A DNA stretch of 64,000 nt from Streptomyces marispadix (GTDB lineage Bacteria; Actinomycetota; Actinomycetes; Streptomycetales; Streptomycetaceae). The notes beneath the pieces are model-generated. The model was given only the letters and a program-made list of their open reading frames with translations, was not told where the DNA came from and made no database searches. This document shows positions 49,123 to 58,382 of the stretch, in pieces (the stretch's first letter is position 1; every line of letters begins with the position of its first letter). The position numbers and the translations under genes are program-made. Where the stretch lies: positions 1,612,001 through 1,676,000 of the forward strand of contig NZ_JAKWJU010000002.1 in assembly GCF_022524345.1 (NCBI RefSeq). Direction: 5' to 3'.

Positions 49123-49541
49123 GCCTCACCGCCCCGCTCTTCGATTCGCTGGTCGCGTCCGGCCTGGTAGACCCTGGCGTTGCCCGAGGCGGTCGCATGT
49201 TGCGTCACTGCCGGACCGGCCGCATCACCCGTGTCGATGTCCCGGAGGAGTGCGCGGAGTTCCTCGGCCGCGTCGGGCCGGGCCACCAGCAGGCGCCGGA
49301 TACGGCCCTGCCACTCCGCCTGGAGTTCTTGCCTGGCGTCCGGGTCCCCGTCCGGCTCCGAAGCCAGCAACTCCTCACGGGTGGCTTCGAGTTCACCGGA
49401 GACCATGTCGGCACGTCCCGGGTGCACGCGACGCCAGAGCGAGGTGACGGCGTCGCGTGTGCGTTCCCACGCGTCCGTGGCCATCAGGGTGACGAGGGTG
49501 GTCCCTGCGGTACTTGCCAGTGCCGTGATCTCCGGATCCAC
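49119..49541 (-). CDS. Small putative effector with C-terminal RVYQA motif (Bell-like)
   Basis: 140 residues. N-terminal hydrophobic/amphipathic helix region MDPEITALASTAGTTLVTLM...DAWERTRDAVTSLWRR, an acidic helical middle (ELEATREELLASEPDGDPDA...), and a C-terminal tail ARVYQAGRDQRIEERGGEA. The N-terminal part resembles bacterial Bell domains (HeLo-like, membrane-targeting) as I recall them; this is a resemblance by eye. The tail motif repeats that at the N-terminus of the adjacent NLR-like protein. Translationally coupled to it (ATGA). Likely the executioner or adaptor partner. Confidence 0.72.
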   Translation of the reverse strand: MDPEITALASTAGTTLVTLMATDAWERTRDAVTSLWRRVHPGRADMVSGELEATREELLASEPDGDPDARQELQAEWQGRIRRLLVARPDAAEELRALLRDIDTGDAAGPAVTQHATASGNARVYQAGRDQRIEERGGEA

Positions 49542-49579
49542 AAATCCCCCCGACCGTCGCGCCGCGTGCTGACGCGCTC

Positions 49580-49879
49580 ACCCTACGACGCACCGCGAAG
49601 CCTCTGGCAAGACCAGGACCTGATCCTGCGGTCGCCGTGGATGACCTCCGCATGCGGGCCGACGCCGCCCGTGATCTTGCTGGCGGCGTCGCCCCCCTGC
49701 CGTCAGAAACAAACCCCCTCGCCGTCGGGTCTGGTCTCTGTGTTCGGTGTTCCACCGAGGGCCACACCGTCTGGAACTATCCGCTGCCCGAGGCGACGCG
49801 CCCCCGCTGGCTCGCGGGCGGCGGCAACCGCGTCTTCGTGATGAACGACCACGCCCTCTACGCGCTGCCGGTGGTCTGA
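49580..49879 (+). pseudogene. Remnant of a PQQ-like beta-propeller gene
   Basis: The end of this stretch reads GHTVWNYPLPEA...RVFVMNDHALYALPVV, the usual last blade of a PQQ-like/WD40-like propeller. Another plausible blade (SLWQDQDLILRSPW) sits just upstream in a different frame, so at least one frameshift separates them. No start or N-terminal part is visible; the rest appears lost where the STAND genes now lie. The first in-frame ATG is at 49637 (80 codons). Confidence 0.45.
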
Positions 49880-49980
49880 GCACGTTCGGGACATCGCCGG
49901 TCGGTGCAGGGGCGGTCTGGGCTCATCGGGGCCGGGACGACGGCCGGAACTCGGCGGCCGGGTGTCAACGCGCCACGGCC

Positions 49981-50025
49981 TTGCGGCGGTTGCGGCGGTT
50001 GCGGCGGTTGCGGCGGTTGCGGCGG
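49981..50025. repeat. 9-bp tandem repeat, five perfect copies
   Basis: TTGCGGCGG repeated five times without error, in the 280-base gap between the propeller remnant and the convergent TerB-like gene. The rest of the gap (50026-50158) has GCCCGGAACGAG-type imperfect repeats and no gene. Confidence 0.8.
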
Positions 50026-50158
50026 TCGTGCCCGTTGCGGCCTCATGCCGGGCGCGGCCTGAAAGAGTCGCGCCCGGAACGAGCAGGGCCCGGACGCCGG
50101 GCCCGGACGGAGTCAGGCCGGGAACGAGTCGCGCCCGGAAGAGCCGGGGAGCCCGGGG

Positions 50159-50851
50159 TCAGTGCGGCGTACGTGCCTGCGTCAGCAGCCGGTCGACGTC
50201 GGCGTCCGCGAGCTGTAGCGACCGGCCCACCGCCGCCAGCGCCTCCCGCTCCTGTGTGCAGTACGGGCCGTCGGCCAGGGCGATCCGGGCCCCGTGCAGC
50301 AGCAGGGACTCGCGGCCGGCCGAGGCCAGGTGCGGTGCGAGCGGGGCCAGGGCCTCGTGGAGTTCGATCTCGGCGGAGACGCTGTCGGCCGCGGTGTCGC
50401 GCTCGGCGGTGAGAGCGGCGAGGAGCGTGAGGAGCTGATCCTCGGTGCAGTTCGTGTAGCCCGCGTCGCGGACGGTCTGCACGGCGGCCTCACGGGTGGC
50501 GCGGTTCTCGCAGCCGCCCGCGGTGAGCACGGTGAGCGCGATGGCGTACACGGCGTCGCGCAGCAGGACCGACAGACGGTTGGTGGTGGGGTGGTCGAGG
50601 GCCTCGGTGCCGAAGTGGCCGTGGCAGGCGGCGCATTCGAGTACGGGGGCGACGTGGCCTCGGGAGAGCAGCGGCACGCCCAGCAACACGAAGCGGCGCC
50701 TTCCGGTGCGGCGGCGGTAGCTGCGGTCTCCGCCGCAGCCGGGGCAGAAGAAGTCCCCGTCGTCCACGGTGTGCCAGCTTGTGCGTACACCTGCCAGACG
50801 TCCGCCTGGACTCTGTCGCTGCCGGTCACGGGAGTATCTAGCCCCGCCCAC
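50159..50851 (-). CDS. TerB-like protein with N-terminal zinc ribbon
   Basis: Up to 230 residues. A zinc-ribbon-like part (FFCPGCGGDRSY ... LECAACHGHFG) precedes an all-helical TerB domain (LLRDAVYAIALTVLTAGG, LLTLLAALTAERDT, and the EREALAAVGRSLQL repeat with acidic residues). TerB-type proteins belong to tellurite-resistance or stress systems; here there is no ter cluster. The start is uncertain: GTG 50851 or GTG 50770 (VDDGDFFCPG). Lies downstream of leuA behind its terminator. Confidence 0.78.
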   Translation of the reverse strand: MGGARYSRDRQRQSPGGRLAGVRTSWHTVDDGDFFCPGCGGDRSYRRRTGRRRFVLLGVPLLSRGHVAPVLECAACHGHFGTEALDHPTTNRLSVLLRDAVYAIALTVLTAGGCENRATREAAVQTVRDAGYTNCTEDQLLTLLAALTAERDTAADSVSAEIELHEALAPLAPHLASAGRESLLLHGARIALADGPYCTQEREALAAVGRSLQLADADVDRLLTQARTPH

Positions 50852-50992
50852 GCCGTACCTCCGTCACGATTCGGCCACGCTGCCGTGAGCGTGATGTTAA
50901 CCACAGCGGAAGTGCGGCGTCAGCACCCCGTTCCGGACGATTACAGCGGTACGCGGCTGGTCCGCGGGCGCGGAGACGGACGCGGAACGGGC

Positions 50993-51024
50993 GCGGGCCT
51001 CACCCGGAAGTGGGTGAGGCCCGC
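50993..51024 (-). terminator. Terminator downstream of leuA
   Basis: 13-bp perfect stem GCGGGCCTCACCC / GGGTGAGGCCCGC with a 6-base loop, about 100 bases after the leuA stop on the minus strand. No T-run, as often in high-GC genomes. Confidence 0.7.
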
Positions 51025-51126
51025 GGAACGCTGCGATGACGCCCTTGGGAGGCGGTTCGGGACGGCGCCGGGAGGGCCGCGGCGCGAGGTCATACGCCCG
51101 CGTGTGTACGCGGAGCGCGAACAGCC

Positions 51127-53049
<1,923 letters not shown>

Positions 53050-53197
53050 CTAACCGAGACCGCGGACAGCGCCGCATCCGTATCACCATGCGGGACTGTG
53101 CATTCGTTCACACCGGGGGCATGTACGGGGCGTAGCGCCGGTTCGTCACGCCGAGTCACGTAACGGGGGCGGCAGTTGGGGAACTGTGTGCGCTTCT

Positions 53198-53213
53198 GCA
53201 CCTGTTGGTGCAT
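53198..53213. promoter_or_regulatory. Inverted repeat upstream of the protease gene
   Basis: TGCACC-TGTT-GGTGCA, a perfect 6-bp inverted repeat 115 bases before the metalloprotease start, in the 289-base gap between leuL and that gene. Candidate operator or hairpin; no gene otherwise seen in the gap. Confidence 0.4.
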
Positions 53214-53327
53214 GTTTCCCGTCAACGCTCGCGGGAATCCCAGCAGCAGGGAGTTACATGTCGATGACCGTGTGCCACGGTCCACAGATCGGGTGGACAC
53301 GCAGCGCACACGAAGAGAGGACACAGT

Positions 53328-54395
53328 GTGAACAGGGCTTTCTGCACAATCGTGCCGCCCCATCTCCTCGACCACCTCTCGCGTTCCGGGAATCCCTCGC
53401 TGTACGAACCGGCACGCCGCACCCTGGAGCACGACGCCCTTCAGCGCACCCGGCGCCGCATCACCACCGTCCGCATGGCACGGGTGACGGGTGCGCGCAC
53501 AACAGCGGAGGACGACGCGGAGAAGAAGCCCCGGCGCACGATCAGCGACGCCGGGCACACCGAGCAACTGCCCGGCGAGAAGGTGCGTTCCGAGGGCGAG
53601 AAGGCCGTGGAGGACGCCAGCGTGAACCGTGCTTACACGGGTCTCGGCGCGACCTTCGAGCTGTACCTCAAGGCGTTCTCCCGCTACTCGATCGACGACG
53701 CGGGCATGCCCATGGAGGCGTCGGTCCACTACGGCCGCGACTACGGCAACGCCTTCTGGGACGGCGAACGGATGGTCTTCGGTGACGGCGACGGCGAGAT
53801 CTTCCGCGACTTCACGCTGCCCGTCGACGTCATCGGGCACGAGTTGACCCACGGAGTCACCCAGCACACCGCGAACCTCGCCTACTTCGGCCAGACCGGC
53901 GCGCTCAACGAGTCCGTCTCCGACGTCTTCGGCTCCCTCATCAAGCAGTACGCCCTCGGCCAGACCGCCGACGCCGCGGACTGGCTGATCGGCGACAGCC
54001 TCTTCACCGACGAGGTCGAGGGCAGGGCGCTGCGCTCGATGAAGGCCCCCGGCACGGCCTACGACGACGACGTGCTCGGCAAGGACCCGCAGCCGGCGAA
54101 GATGGACGACTACGTGCACACCGGCTCCGACAACGGGGGCGTGCACATCAACTCCGGCATCCCCAACCACGCGTTCTACCGGCTGGCGACCGAACTGGGC
54201 GGCCACGCCTGGGAGCACGCCGGGCGGATCTGGTACGACACCCTCACCTCAGGGGACCTCTCGCCGGACGCGGACTTCGCGGCGTTCGCGGGCGCCACGG
54301 TGAAGGCGGCGGACGGCCGTTACGGGGAGGACAGCCCCGAGCGGGAGGCAGTGGTCAAGGCGTGGTCCGTGGTCGGGGTGACACCGGATGCCTGA
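53328..54395 (+). CDS. Protealysin-like M4 metalloprotease
   Basis: Thermolysin-family zinc protease, 355 residues, with no signal peptide. The short N-terminal propeptide (FCTIVPPHLLDHLSRSGN) is of the protealysin type. Active site: VIGHELTHGVTQHTANLAYF (two His ligands and catalytic Glu), GALNESVSDVFGSLI (third ligand), and GGVHINSGIPNHAFY further on. Probably cytoplasmic or non-classically exported. Its TGA is made by the first unit of heptamer array C. A gene for a likely emfourin inhibitor follows. Confidence 0.93.
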   Translation: MNRAFCTIVPPHLLDHLSRSGNPSLYEPARRTLEHDALQRTRRRITTVRMARVTGARTTAEDDAEKKPRRTISDAGHTEQLPGEKVRSEGEKAVEDASVNRAYTGLGATFELYLKAFSRYSIDDAGMPMEASVHYGRDYGNAFWDGERMVFGDGDGEIFRDFTLPVDVIGHELTHGVTQHTANLAYFGQTGALNESVSDVFGSLIKQYALGQTADAADWLIGDSLFTDEVEGRALRSMKAPGTAYDDDVLGKDPQPAKMDDYVHTGSDNGGVHINSGIPNHAFYRLATELGGHAWEHAGRIWYDTLTSGDLSPDADFAAFAGATVKAADGRYGEDSPEREAVVKAWSVVGVTPDA

Positions 54396-54460
54396 CGGAT
54401 GACGGCTGACAAAAACTGACGGCTGTCATCCGTCATCCGTCATCCGTCATCCGTCATCCG
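54392..54460. repeat. Phased heptamer array C, forming a 3'-end hairpin
   Basis: Units CTGACGG, ATGACGG, CTGACAA, then CTGACGG, then inverted units CTGTCAT and four CCGTCAT. TGACGGATGACGG can pair with CCGTCATCCGTCA over 13 bp, so the transcript folds back right at the protease stop codon (54393-54395), which belongs to the first unit. Probably works as a terminator. Same consensus as arrays A and B. Confidence 0.88.
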
Positions 54461-54650
54461 ATGATTGGTACCCGACGGCTGATATCTGAGGGGTGACGCA
54501 CGGGCCGCCCGTGCACGAATTGCTCAGCCGCACGGACGGGTTCGCGCACCGACGAGGCCGCGCACCGACGAGTCGCACATCAACTGGCCGCACACCGACG
54601 GGAGTGCACACCCGTGGGACGGGCCGCCGGAATCGAGGGAGGATGAGGGC

Positions 54651-54917
54651 ATGCGCATCACCGTCACCCGCACCGGAGGTTTCGGCGGCCTCACCCGTCG
54701 CGCCACGCTGACCACGGACGGCCGTCCCGACGCCGCGTACCTCGACGAACTCGCCCGCAGCGCCCACACGGAGGGCCTGGCAGCACAGCCCTTGGGCGTA
54801 CCTGACGGCTTCCACTACGAGATCACCTCGGACCAAGGGACCTCGTACTGCGCGGATCCCCGGCTGACCGAGGCCCAGTCGAAGCTCGTCGCCACGGTGC
54901 TGAAGGAAGGCGACTGA
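54651..54917 (+). CDS. Emfourin-like M4 protease inhibitor
   Basis: 88 residues: MRITVTRTGGFGGLTRRATL at the N-terminus, then a helix (AYLDELARSAHTEGL) and YEITSDQGTSYCADPRLTEA. This matches the emfourin family, small proteins encoded beside protealysin-like proteases that inhibit them. GGGAGGATGAGGGC precedes the ATG. It follows the protease gene by 255 bases, with array C and GCACCGACG-type imperfect repeats in between. Confidence 0.82.
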   Translation: MRITVTRTGGFGGLTRRATLTTDGRPDAAYLDELARSAHTEGLAAQPLGVPDGFHYEITSDQGTSYCADPRLTEAQSKLVATVLKEGD

Positions 54918-54940
54918 CCGCCGCAGCGGCGGCAGGTCAG
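54914..54940. terminator. Hairpin overlapping two convergent stop codons
   Basis: CTGACCGCCGC and GGCGGCAGGTCAG pair with small bulges; the element covers the TGA of the emfourin-like gene and the TGA of era. A compact shared terminator is likely. Confidence 0.45.
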
Positions 54941-55905
54941 AAACCCAGCCTGCGCAACTGCTTGGGGTCGCGCTGCCAGTCCTTGGCGACCTTCACATGC
55001 AGATCCAGATACACGGGCGTACCCAGCAGCGCCTCGATGTGGCGGCGCGAGGTCGTGCCGACGTCCTTGAGCCGCTTGCCCTTCGGACCGATGACGATGC
55101 CCTTCTGACTGGGCCGCTCCAGAAAGATGTTGGCGTGGATGTCCAGCAGCGGCCGGTCCTCGGGACGGCCCTCGCGCGGCAGCATCTCCTCCACGACGAC
55201 AGCGATGGAGTGCGGCAGTTCGTCCCGTACGCCCTCCAGCGCGGCCTCACGGATCAGCTCGGCCACCATGACCTGCTCGGGCTCGTCCGTGAGATCGCCG
55301 TCCGGATAGAGCGCGGGCCCCTCCGGCAGCATCGGGATCAACAGGTCGGCCAGCAGCGTGACTTGACGGTCCTCGACGGCGGACACCGGCACGATCTCCG
55401 CCCACTCGATCCCGCACTCCTTGCCGAGCCGGTCGACCGCGAGAAGCTGCTCCGCGAGCGCCTTGGAGCCGACGAGATCGGACTTGGTGACGACGGCCAC
55501 CTTCGGCGTGCGCTTGAGACCGGCCAGCTCGCCCGCGATGAAACGGTCGCCGGGACCCACCCTCTCGTCGGCGGGCAGACAGAAGCCGATGACGTCGACC
55601 TCCGCCCACGCCGTGCGCACGACGTCGTTGAGCCGCTCCCCCAGCAGCGTCCGCGGCTTGTGCAGACCGGGGGTGTCGACGAGCACGAGCTGCGCGTCCG
55701 AACGGTGCACGATGCCGCGCACGGTGTGCCTGGTCGTCTGAGGACGGTTGGAGGTGATCGCGACCTTCGTGCCCACCAGCGCGTTCGTCAGCGTCGACTT
55801 GCCCGCGTTGGGGCGGCCGACGAAGCATGCGAATCCGGAGCGGTGCTGCGCCTGCGCGGCGTCGGCCGCGGCGGAGGTCGGGGAAGGTGCATCCATGGCG
55901 ACCAT
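54937..55905 (-). CDS. era: GTPase Era
   Basis: Ribosome-assembly GTPase, 322 residues, binds 16S rRNA. G1 GRPNAGKST, G3 VDTPGLHKP, G4 VTKSD, and a C-terminal KH domain (VIGPKGKRLKDVG). Start ATG 55905 has GGGGA upstream; an in-frame ATG at 55896 and an open frame to 55929 are alternatives. Last gene of the phoH-ybeY-CNNM-era group. Confidence 0.95.
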   Translation of the reverse strand: MVAMDAPSPTSAAADAAQAQHRSGFACFVGRPNAGKSTLTNALVGTKVAITSNRPQTTRHTVRGIVHRSDAQLVLVDTPGLHKPRTLLGERLNDVVRTAWAEVDVIGFCLPADERVGPGDRFIAGELAGLKRTPKVAVVTKSDLVGSKALAEQLLAVDRLGKECGIEWAEIVPVSAVEDRQVTLLADLLIPMLPEGPALYPDGDLTDEPEQVMVAELIREAALEGVRDELPHSIAVVVEEMLPREGRPEDRPLLDIHANIFLERPSQKGIVIGPKGKRLKDVGTTSRRHIEALLGTPVYLDLHVKVAKDWQRDPKQLRRLGF

Positions 55906-55988
55906 TGTCCCCGATCGGGTGAGTGCCACCGACCGCCGGCGAAGGCCCGGCGGACACCGGCGACCCGGGCTACGGCCCCGGTTCCGGA

Positions 55989-56348
55989 TCAGGCGGAGGC
56001 GACGGTCGCCCGCAGGGCGCCGTCCGGCCCGGCCAGCAGCACCGTGGTCGCCTGCCCCGCCAGGTCGTGCACCGCCGAGAGGTCCTCGGCGGGGATCAGC
56101 TCCGACTCCGTGACCACCGCGGCCGCCTCCAGCGACTTCGCCCCGGAGGCGACCGCCATCGCCACCGCCGTACGCAGGGCGCTGAGCTGGAGCGAGGCCA
56201 GCTCCACAGAACCGGCCACATAGGTACGGCCCGTCTCGTCCCGCACGGCCGCGCCCTCCGGAACGGTGTTGCGGGCGCGGGCGCTGCGCGCCAGCGTGAT
56301 GAGCTTGCGGTCCTCGGGGTCCAGTGCCTGGTCACTCTGGTCGCTCAT
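55989..56348 (-). CDS. Cytidine-deaminase-like protein without active-site motif
   Basis: 119 residues, with the fold-typical AAVRDETGRTYVAGSVELAS ... LSALRTAVAMAVASGAKSL. The catalytic HAE and PCxxC zinc motifs of real deaminases are absent (no His-Ala-Glu, no Cys), so it is likely non-catalytic. Conserved between era and the CNNM gene in Streptomyces as I recall. Start ATG 56348; the frame runs to 56360. Confidence 0.8.
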   Translation of the reverse strand: MSDQSDQALDPEDRKLITLARSARARNTVPEGAAVRDETGRTYVAGSVELASLQLSALRTAVAMAVASGAKSLEAAAVVTESELIPAEDLSAVHDLAGQATTVLLAGPDGALRATVASA

Positions 56349-56445
56349 ACGCCCGAGCATATGACGCGGCCGGGACGGGTCCCGTCGGGGGCACCGGCAG
56401 CCGGGGCCACCGGTTCAGACGGCTCAAGTGGCCGCCGGAGACCGG

Positions 56446-56508
56446 GACTCCGGAACACCGTGCTCCAGGACTCCGGGACTCCGGGACTCCGGGTGATGGG
56501 ACTCCGGG
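56446..56508. repeat. ACTCCGGG octamer repeats
   Basis: Three perfect tandem ACTCCGGG copies (56470-56493) with further copies at 56447 and 56501, in the 187-base gap between the CNNM gene and the deaminase-like gene, both on the minus strand. Confidence 0.65.
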
Positions 56509-56535
56509 AGGCGGGACTACGGCAGACCGGGCCGG

Positions 56536-57873
56536 TCAGGCGTTGGCAGGCTCGTCCGAGGCGGACTCGTCGGCGTCCTCCGCGGAGCGGACCGGCTCGA
56601 CCAGCACCGTCACGATCCTGTTCCGCCGCCCCGCAGGGGCCTCCGCCGTCAGGCGCAGCGCCGTCAGCTCCGGGTCCGAGCGGTCCTCGGTGACGTCGAC
56701 GGTCGCCGTGGCGCCCGCGATCGGCACCCTTCCCAGCGACTTCGCGAGCAGACCGCCGACGGTCTCCACGTCCTCGTCATCGAGCCCGACCAGGTCGTAA
56801 AGCTCGCCGAGGTCGCCGATGTCGAGCCGCGCGGTGACCCGGTAGCGGCCCTCGCCCAGCTCCTCTACGGGCGGCAGCTCACGGTCGTACTCGTCGGTGA
56901 TCTCCCCGACGATCTCCTCCAGGATGTCCTCGATCGTGACGATCCCCGCCGTACCGCCGTACTCGTCGATGACGACCGCGACATGGATGCGGTCCTGCTG
57001 CATCTCACGCAGCAGATCGCCGGCGTTCTTGGTGTCGGGCACGAAAGCGGCCGGACGCATCGCCGTCGACACCAGCTCCGTCTCCGCCTCGCGGCTGATG
57101 TGCACCCTGCGCGCGAGATCCTTGAGATAGACGATGCCGACGATGTCGTCCTCGCTCTCCCCCACCACGGGGATACGGGAGAAGCCGGAGCGCAGCGCCA
57201 GCGTCAGCGCCTGCCTTATCGTCTTGAACCGCTCGATGGTGATCAAGTCCGTGCGCGGGACCATCACTTCACGCACGATCGTGTCGCCGAGCTGGAAGAC
57301 GGAGTGCACCATCTTCCGCTCGTCGGCCTCGATCAGGGACTCCTGCTCCGCCAGGTCGACCATCGCCCGCAGCTCCGCCTCGCTCGCGAACGGGCCCTTG
57401 CGGAAGCCCTTCCCGGGCGTGAGCGCATTGCCGAGGAGGATCAGAAGCTGCGGCACGGGCCCGAGGATGCGCACCAGCGGGACCAGCACATACGAGGCGG
57501 CCGTAGCGGTGTTCAGCGGATGCTGGCGCCCGATCGTCCGCGGCGAGACACCGATGGCGACATAGCTGACCAGCACCATCACGCCCATCGCGACGGCCAG
57601 CGACTCCCACGTCTCCTCGAAGACCCGCAGCGCCGTGTACGTCACCAGCACGCCGGAGGCCACCTCGCACGCCACCCGCACCAGCAGCGCCAGATTGAGA
57701 TAGCGCGTCGGATCGGCCGCGACCACCGCGAGCCGCTCGGCTCCGCGCCGGCCCTGCCGTACCGCCTCCTCCGCGCGATAGCTCGTCGTACGGGCCAGAC
57801 CGGCCTCGGCACAGGCCGCGAGCCAGGCGACGACAAGCAGCAGCACCGCCGCCGCGATCAGCCGGGCCGTCAC
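56536..57873 (-). CDS. CNNM/CorC-family membrane protein (hemolysin-like)
   Basis: 445 residues: CNNM transmembrane domain with about four helices ([20 protein letters not shown] ...), then a CBS pair ([16 protein letters not shown] ... [36 protein letters not shown]), and the CorC_HlyC C-terminal domain. Family members take part in Mg2+ or Co2+ efflux/homeostasis. Its ATG overlaps the ybeY stop (ATGA), so the two are coupled. Confidence 0.92.
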   Translation of the reverse strand: MTARLIAAAVLLLVVAWLAACAEAGLARTTSYRAEEAVRQGRRGAERLAVVAADPTRYLNLALLVRVACEVASGVLVTYTALRVFEETWESLAVAMGVMVLVSYVAIGVSPRTIGRQHPLNTATAASYVLVPLVRILGPVPQLLILLGNALTPGKGFRKGPFASEAELRAMVDLAEQESLIEADERKMVHSVFQLGDTIVREVMVPRTDLITIERFKTIRQALTLALRSGFSRIPVVGESEDDIVGIVYLKDLARRVHISREAETELVSTAMRPAAFVPDTKNAGDLLREMQQDRIHVAVVIDEYGGTAGIVTIEDILEEIVGEITDEYDRELPPVEELGEGRYRVTARLDIGDLGELYDLVGLDDEDVETVGGLLAKSLGRVPIAGATATVDVTEDRSDPELTALRLTAEAPAGRRNRIVTVLVEPVRSAEDADESASDEPANA

Positions 57874-58370
57874 GATGCGGTGGTGGGGGCGGGAGAAGGC
57901 CCCGTCAGGCCGCGCTCGGCACGCCAGCCGTCCAGGATCGCCGTCTGAAGCCCGAACATCTCGGCCTTCTCGGCTGCCTCCTCATGGTCGTAACCCAGCA
58001 GATGCAGCACCCCGTGGACGGTCAGGAGCTGAAGCTCCTCGTCCATCGAGTGCTGCGTCGGCGCCTCGGCGCCCTGGCGCTCGGCGACCTCCGGGCAGAG
58101 CACGATGTCGCCGAGCAGGCCGTGCGGCGGCTCCTCCTCGTCCCTGACGGGCGGCCGCAGCTCGTCCATCGGGAACGACATCACGTCCGTGGGGCCCGGC
58201 AGATCCATCCACTGGAGATGGAGCTGCTCCATCGCGTCGGCGTCGACGACGATGACCGACAGCTCGGCGAGGGGGTGGATGCGCATACGGCTCAGGGCGT
58301 AGCGGGCGACGTCGAGAAGCGCCTGCTCGTCGACGGAGCGTCCGGACTCGTTGTTGACGTCGATCGTCAT
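57870..58370 (-). CDS. ybeY: rRNA maturation RNase YbeY
   Basis: 166 residues. Zinc site H-x3-H-x5-H appears as [11 protein letters not shown]; the upstream [10 protein letters not shown] segment and [10 protein letters not shown] are conserved. Metal-dependent RNase for 16S rRNA 3' end maturation and ribosome quality control. 12 bases after the phoH stop. Confidence 0.95.
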   Translation of the reverse strand: MTIDVNNESGRSVDEQALLDVARYALSRMRIHPLAELSVIVVDADAMEQLHLQWMDLPGPTDVMSFPMDELRPPVRDEEEPPHGLLGDIVLCPEVAERQGAEAPTQHSMDEELQLLTVHGVLHLLGYDHEEAAEKAEMFGLQTAILDGWRAERGLTGPSPAPTTAS

Positions 58371-58382
58371 GATGCGCGGGGC

